Positions 61,688 to 64,000 of a DNA stretch of 64,000 bases are shown here, piece after piece. Below the pieces are notes generated by a model that saw nothing but the letters and a program-made list of their open reading frames with translations, had not been told where the DNA came from and did no database searches. The position numbers and the translations under genes are program-made. This stretch comes from an uncultured Latescibacterota bacterium. GTDB lineage: Bacteria > Latescibacterota > UBA2968. The number at the start of each line of letters is the position of its first letter. Position 1 is the first letter of the stretch. Where the stretch lies: NCBI GenBank assembly GCA_951812755.1, contig OX638329.1, positions 1,287,339 to 1,351,338 of the forward strand, given 5' to 3'.

Positions 61688-63373
61688 ATGGACCCCAAAT
61701 ACCCGATATGGAACATACGCCATAAGGGCGATTATCATTCTATTGCTGATGTCATTCTCAAAAATCGTTCATTAACAATAGAAGATTTGACCGATTCTCC
61801 CGATATTTTGAATGACCCCTATTTAATGAAAGATATGCCCCGCATTGTCGAACGCATATCAGAAGCTATTCACAATAAAGAGCGCATTGTGGTTTTTGGC
61901 GATTACGATGTAGATGGCGTCACGAGCACGGCTGTTTTGCTCGATTTTTTTGATCTGGTAGGTGCCAATGCCACATTTTTGTTGCCCGACCGTTTTCGAG
62001 ATGGGTATGGCATGAAACCACCGGGCGTAGAGAGGGCATACGCAAACGGGGCACAACTCATTGTAACCGCGGACAATGGTATTTCAGCTTTTGAAGCTGT
62101 TGAAACTGCCAATGATGCTGGAATTGATGTGGTAGTCATTGACCATCACCATCCACAGGACAAATTGCCAGACGCTCTGGCACTGGTAAATCCCAATCGC
62201 GCAGATTGCGAATATCCCTTCAAGGGGCTGGCTGCGGTGGGGGTGGCATTCAAGGTGGTACAGGCTCTGGCACCGGAGTTTCTGTCCGATTCAGAACGCC
62301 GCCGGTATTTGAACTCGCTTTTGGATCTGGTCGCTTTGGGCACCGTGGCTGATATGGCCCCCATGGTTGCAGAAAATCGCCTGCTTACGCGAAAGGGGAT
62401 GCAGGTACTCAATACCACCGAGCGCCCGGGCTTGCAGGCACTCAAAGCCGTCGCGGGTACGACCAACCGCCCCGTTGACACGATCTCTATTGGATTCTTT
62501 CTGGGACCGCGCATCAACAGTGCTGGCCGCCTATCATCGGCTGATCTGGCACTCGATTTGTTGCGCTGTCAAAACCGGGTACAGGCGGCAAAACTCGCCG
62601 AAGAATTAAACGGTCTAAATGGCGAAAGACAGACGCTGCAAAACGACGGCATAGCCGAAGCAGAACGCATGGTAGAAGATAACTGGTTGGATCAACATCG
62701 CATTCTGGTCGTGCGCGGCGAAGATTGGCATCTGGGTGTGGTCGGACTGATCGCCGGGCGATTGGTCGAAAAATTTTCGCGCCCAGCGCTGGTATGTACC
62801 AACTTTCGAAAAAATGGCATCTACACGGGTTCTGCACGCACTGCGGGTGGATACAATATCGTCGAGGCGATTTTCCGCGTCTCGGATTTGCTCACCGAAT
62901 TTGGTGGGCACGCCGATGCCGCGGGTTTTTCAGTCCCCGCTGAAAATTATCTCGAATTTCAAGACCGGTTGATCGCAGATGCTCAAGCGCGGCTATCAGA
63001 GGACGCACTGACGCCACAATTAGAGGTCGATGTCGCACTCAAACCATCCGATATTTCGCTCGCGACCGTTGACACCCTGGACACATTGGCACCTTTTGGT
63101 TCTAAAAACGAATTGCCGCGCTTTATAACCCGCAATTGCCGAATTGCAGATGCGCGCGCCATAGGCCGCGGGGCGCATTTGAAACTCAGCGTGGATACAG
63201 GTGCTGATCTGTGCGATGCAATCTGGTTTCGCCAGGGCGAGCGGGTTTACGAATTATCAGTGGGCGATCGCGTCGATCTCGCCTTTGCACTACAGGCCAA
63301 TACCTGGCAGGGAAGAACCAACGTGCAAATGCTGGTAGAAGACATGCGCCTGTCGAGTTCTGGTAAGGGATGA
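61688..63373 (+). CDS. recJ: Single-stranded-DNA-specific exonuclease RecJ
   Basis: 561 residues, started at 61688 behind TGGAG. DHH-family motifs: VVFGDYDVDGVTSTA near residue 74, IVTADNGISA, VVIDHHHPQ near residue 152 and NPNRADCEYP. The DHHA1 region (LVVRGEDWHLGVVGLIAGRL-like, then GSARTAGGYNIVE and FGGHADAAGF) and a C-terminal OB-like domain follow. It degrades 5' ssDNA ends in recombination and mismatch repair with Mn2+ or Mg2+. It diverges from the YbjN-pspA operon. Confidence 0.95.
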   Translation: MDPKYPIWNIRHKGDYHSIADVILKNRSLTIEDLTDSPDILNDPYLMKDMPRIVERISEAIHNKERIVVFGDYDVDGVTSTAVLLDFFDLVGANATFLLPDRFRDGYGMKPPGVERAYANGAQLIVTADNGISAFEAVETANDAGIDVVVIDHHHPQDKLPDALALVNPNRADCEYPFKGLAAVGVAFKVVQALAPEFLSDSERRRYLNSLLDLVALGTVADMAPMVAENRLLTRKGMQVLNTTERPGLQALKAVAGTTNRPVDTISIGFFLGPRINSAGRLSSADLALDLLRCQNRVQAAKLAEELNGLNGERQTLQNDGIAEAERMVEDNWLDQHRILVVRGEDWHLGVVGLIAGRLVEKFSRPALVCTNFRKNGIYTGSARTAGGYNIVEAIFRVSDLLTEFGGHADAAGFSVPAENYLEFQDRLIADAQARLSEDALTPQLEVDVALKPSDISLATVDTLDTLAPFGSKNELPRFITRNCRIADARAIGRGAHLKLSVDTGADLCDAIWFRQGERVYELSVGDRVDLAFALQANTWQGRTNVQMLVEDMRLSSSGKG

Positions 63374-63476
63374 AATTATAGTGGTTAGCAGTCAGCAAAG
63401 CAAAGGATCTGAAAACGTTGCTCCAAAAAGGTACACTTGCCCAATAAGCCATCCAGGATATTCAGAGGAGGCAACA

Positions 63477-64000
63477 ATGGCGACATCAGAAAACAGAAAT
63501 CTGACGCTATCGGTCAAGGATTTTGGACCAATTTATAGTGCAGAAGTTGAACTGCGCCCACTCACTGTGTTCGTCGGACCGAGCAATACGGGAAAGTCTT
63601 ATTTGGCGATTTTGATCTACGCGCTGCATAAATTTTTTAATAGCCGCAGTAGAAAGAGACCTCCTTATTTTTATTCTAGTAACACGAATTTATTAGACGC
63701 GTTTGCATTATCCGAGGATCTGCCAATCGGGATATCTGAGGAAAATATCAGGCGTTTGGTTGGCGAAGCGAACGAAATCGTTTCGCAAGTAAACGATAAG
63801 ACGTCTGCTATTCTACCAAGCGAAATTGCGTCACTGATCCGAGCTCTGTTCAGTCATCTTCTCCCCGGCGATGATCTCGCTTACGAAATAATGCGGTGTT
63901 TTGGTATTGACGAGACCAGAAGGCTCATTCGCCACGGAAGCAAGGAAAGCGCCAAGATCGCTATCTCACCAGAAGCTGGGTATAACCACGGTTCATTGTA
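63477..64000 (+). CDS. AAA family ATPase (5' part only)
   Basis: 174 codons to the window edge, behind GAGGAGG. It begins TLSVKDFGPIYSAEVELRPL with the Walker A motif VFVGPSNTGKSYLAIL near residue 40, the layout of AAA_15/AAA_21 OLD-like or RecF/ABC-type ATPases, which are common in defence systems and as stand-alone genes. Walker B and any C-terminal nuclease domain lie outside the window, so the class cannot be settled. No start alternative is as good. Confidence 0.85.
   Translation, partial: MATSENRNLTLSVKDFGPIYSAEVELRPLTVFVGPSNTGKSYLAILIYALHKFFNSRSRKRPPYFYSSNTNLLDAFALSEDLPIGISEENIRRLVGEANEIVSQVNDKTSAILPSEIASLIRALFSHLLPGDDLAYEIMRCFGIDETRRLIRHGSKESAKIAISPEAGYNHGSL

Overview
The window is dense bacterial DNA, roughly half G+C, apparently from a free-living or host-associated Gram-negative-type (diderm) bacterium. 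It encodes TolC/RND efflux, an outer-membrane beta-barrel protein, many lipoproteins and a periplasmic PBP1C/alpha-2-macroglobulin pair. Four traits recur: Gfo/Idh/MocA oxidoreductases (3), Cys-type sulfatases (3), phytanoyl-CoA dioxygenase-like enzymes (2), and secreted LRR/FnIII/cohesin-like/dockerin-like proteins. Together they resemble uncultured Poribacteria/Latescibacterota-type genomes. That placement is an inference from gene content; no rRNA or tRNA gene is visible here.

Layout. 1-9.2 kb (minus strand): a cell-envelope operon of two membrane-anchored CutA-like proteins, a giant alpha-2-macroglobulin lipoprotein and penicillin-binding protein 1C, which runs off the left edge. 9.4-11.2 kb: a serine hydrolase and a PIN-domain toxin/antitoxin pair. 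11.2-21.2 kb: a carbohydrate-utilisation patch with a heparinase II/III-like protein, two oxidoreductases, an M24 peptidase and a beta-helix protein. It is interrupted by a large modular LRR surface protein and a degenerate duplication. 21.2-24.6 kb: a dead RelE-type toxin with its Phd antitoxin, an AlbA_2/ATPase/TPR regulator with an unknown partner, and a Uma2 nuclease. 24.7-27.6 kb: two sulfatases. 27.6-33 kb: hicBA with hicA split by a MITE, a lipoprotein hydrolase, an RGG-rich secreted protein, tandem MITEs, and a frameshifted ThsB-like TIR gene. 32.7-35 kb: an oxidoreductase and a dicarboxylate/glutamate-type symporter. 35.2-49.2 kb: mostly core genes (TlpA-like thioredoxin and DUF6029-like OMP, tilS-ftsH-folP, a TolC-MFP-RND efflux operon, holA, trxA). 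49.4-56 kb: a B12/radical SAM enzyme, a serpin lipoprotein, two PhyH-like dioxygenases and a third sulfatase. 56-61.5 kb: an envelope-stress-like cluster (lipoprotein, DUF350, membrane aminopropyltransferase, DUF4178-like, PspA, YbjN-like). 61.7-64 kb: recJ and the start of an AAA ATPase.

How the genes work together. The heparinase-like protein, beta-helix protein, sulfatases, oxidoreductases and symporter suggest scavenging of sulfated or acidic polysaccharides. The A2M and serpin lipoproteins would protect the envelope against foreign proteases, alongside PBP1C repair and PspA-type membrane maintenance.

Mobile small elements are the most notable layer. (i) A 128-bp MITE family has five copies (1888, 7639, 31270, 31402, 54427), each with a 4-bp target duplication. 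(ii) A second MITE family has two copies (27710, 60168) with 5-bp duplications, one of which splits hicA. (iii) A short hairpin repeat with core GGTGTACAACTG lies in intergenic gaps, inside one MITE, and apparently inside tilS and the LRR gene. Several accessory modules are broken: the RelE-type toxin by a nonsense codon, hicA by insertion, and the TIR gene by a 1-nt frameshift at an A7 run.
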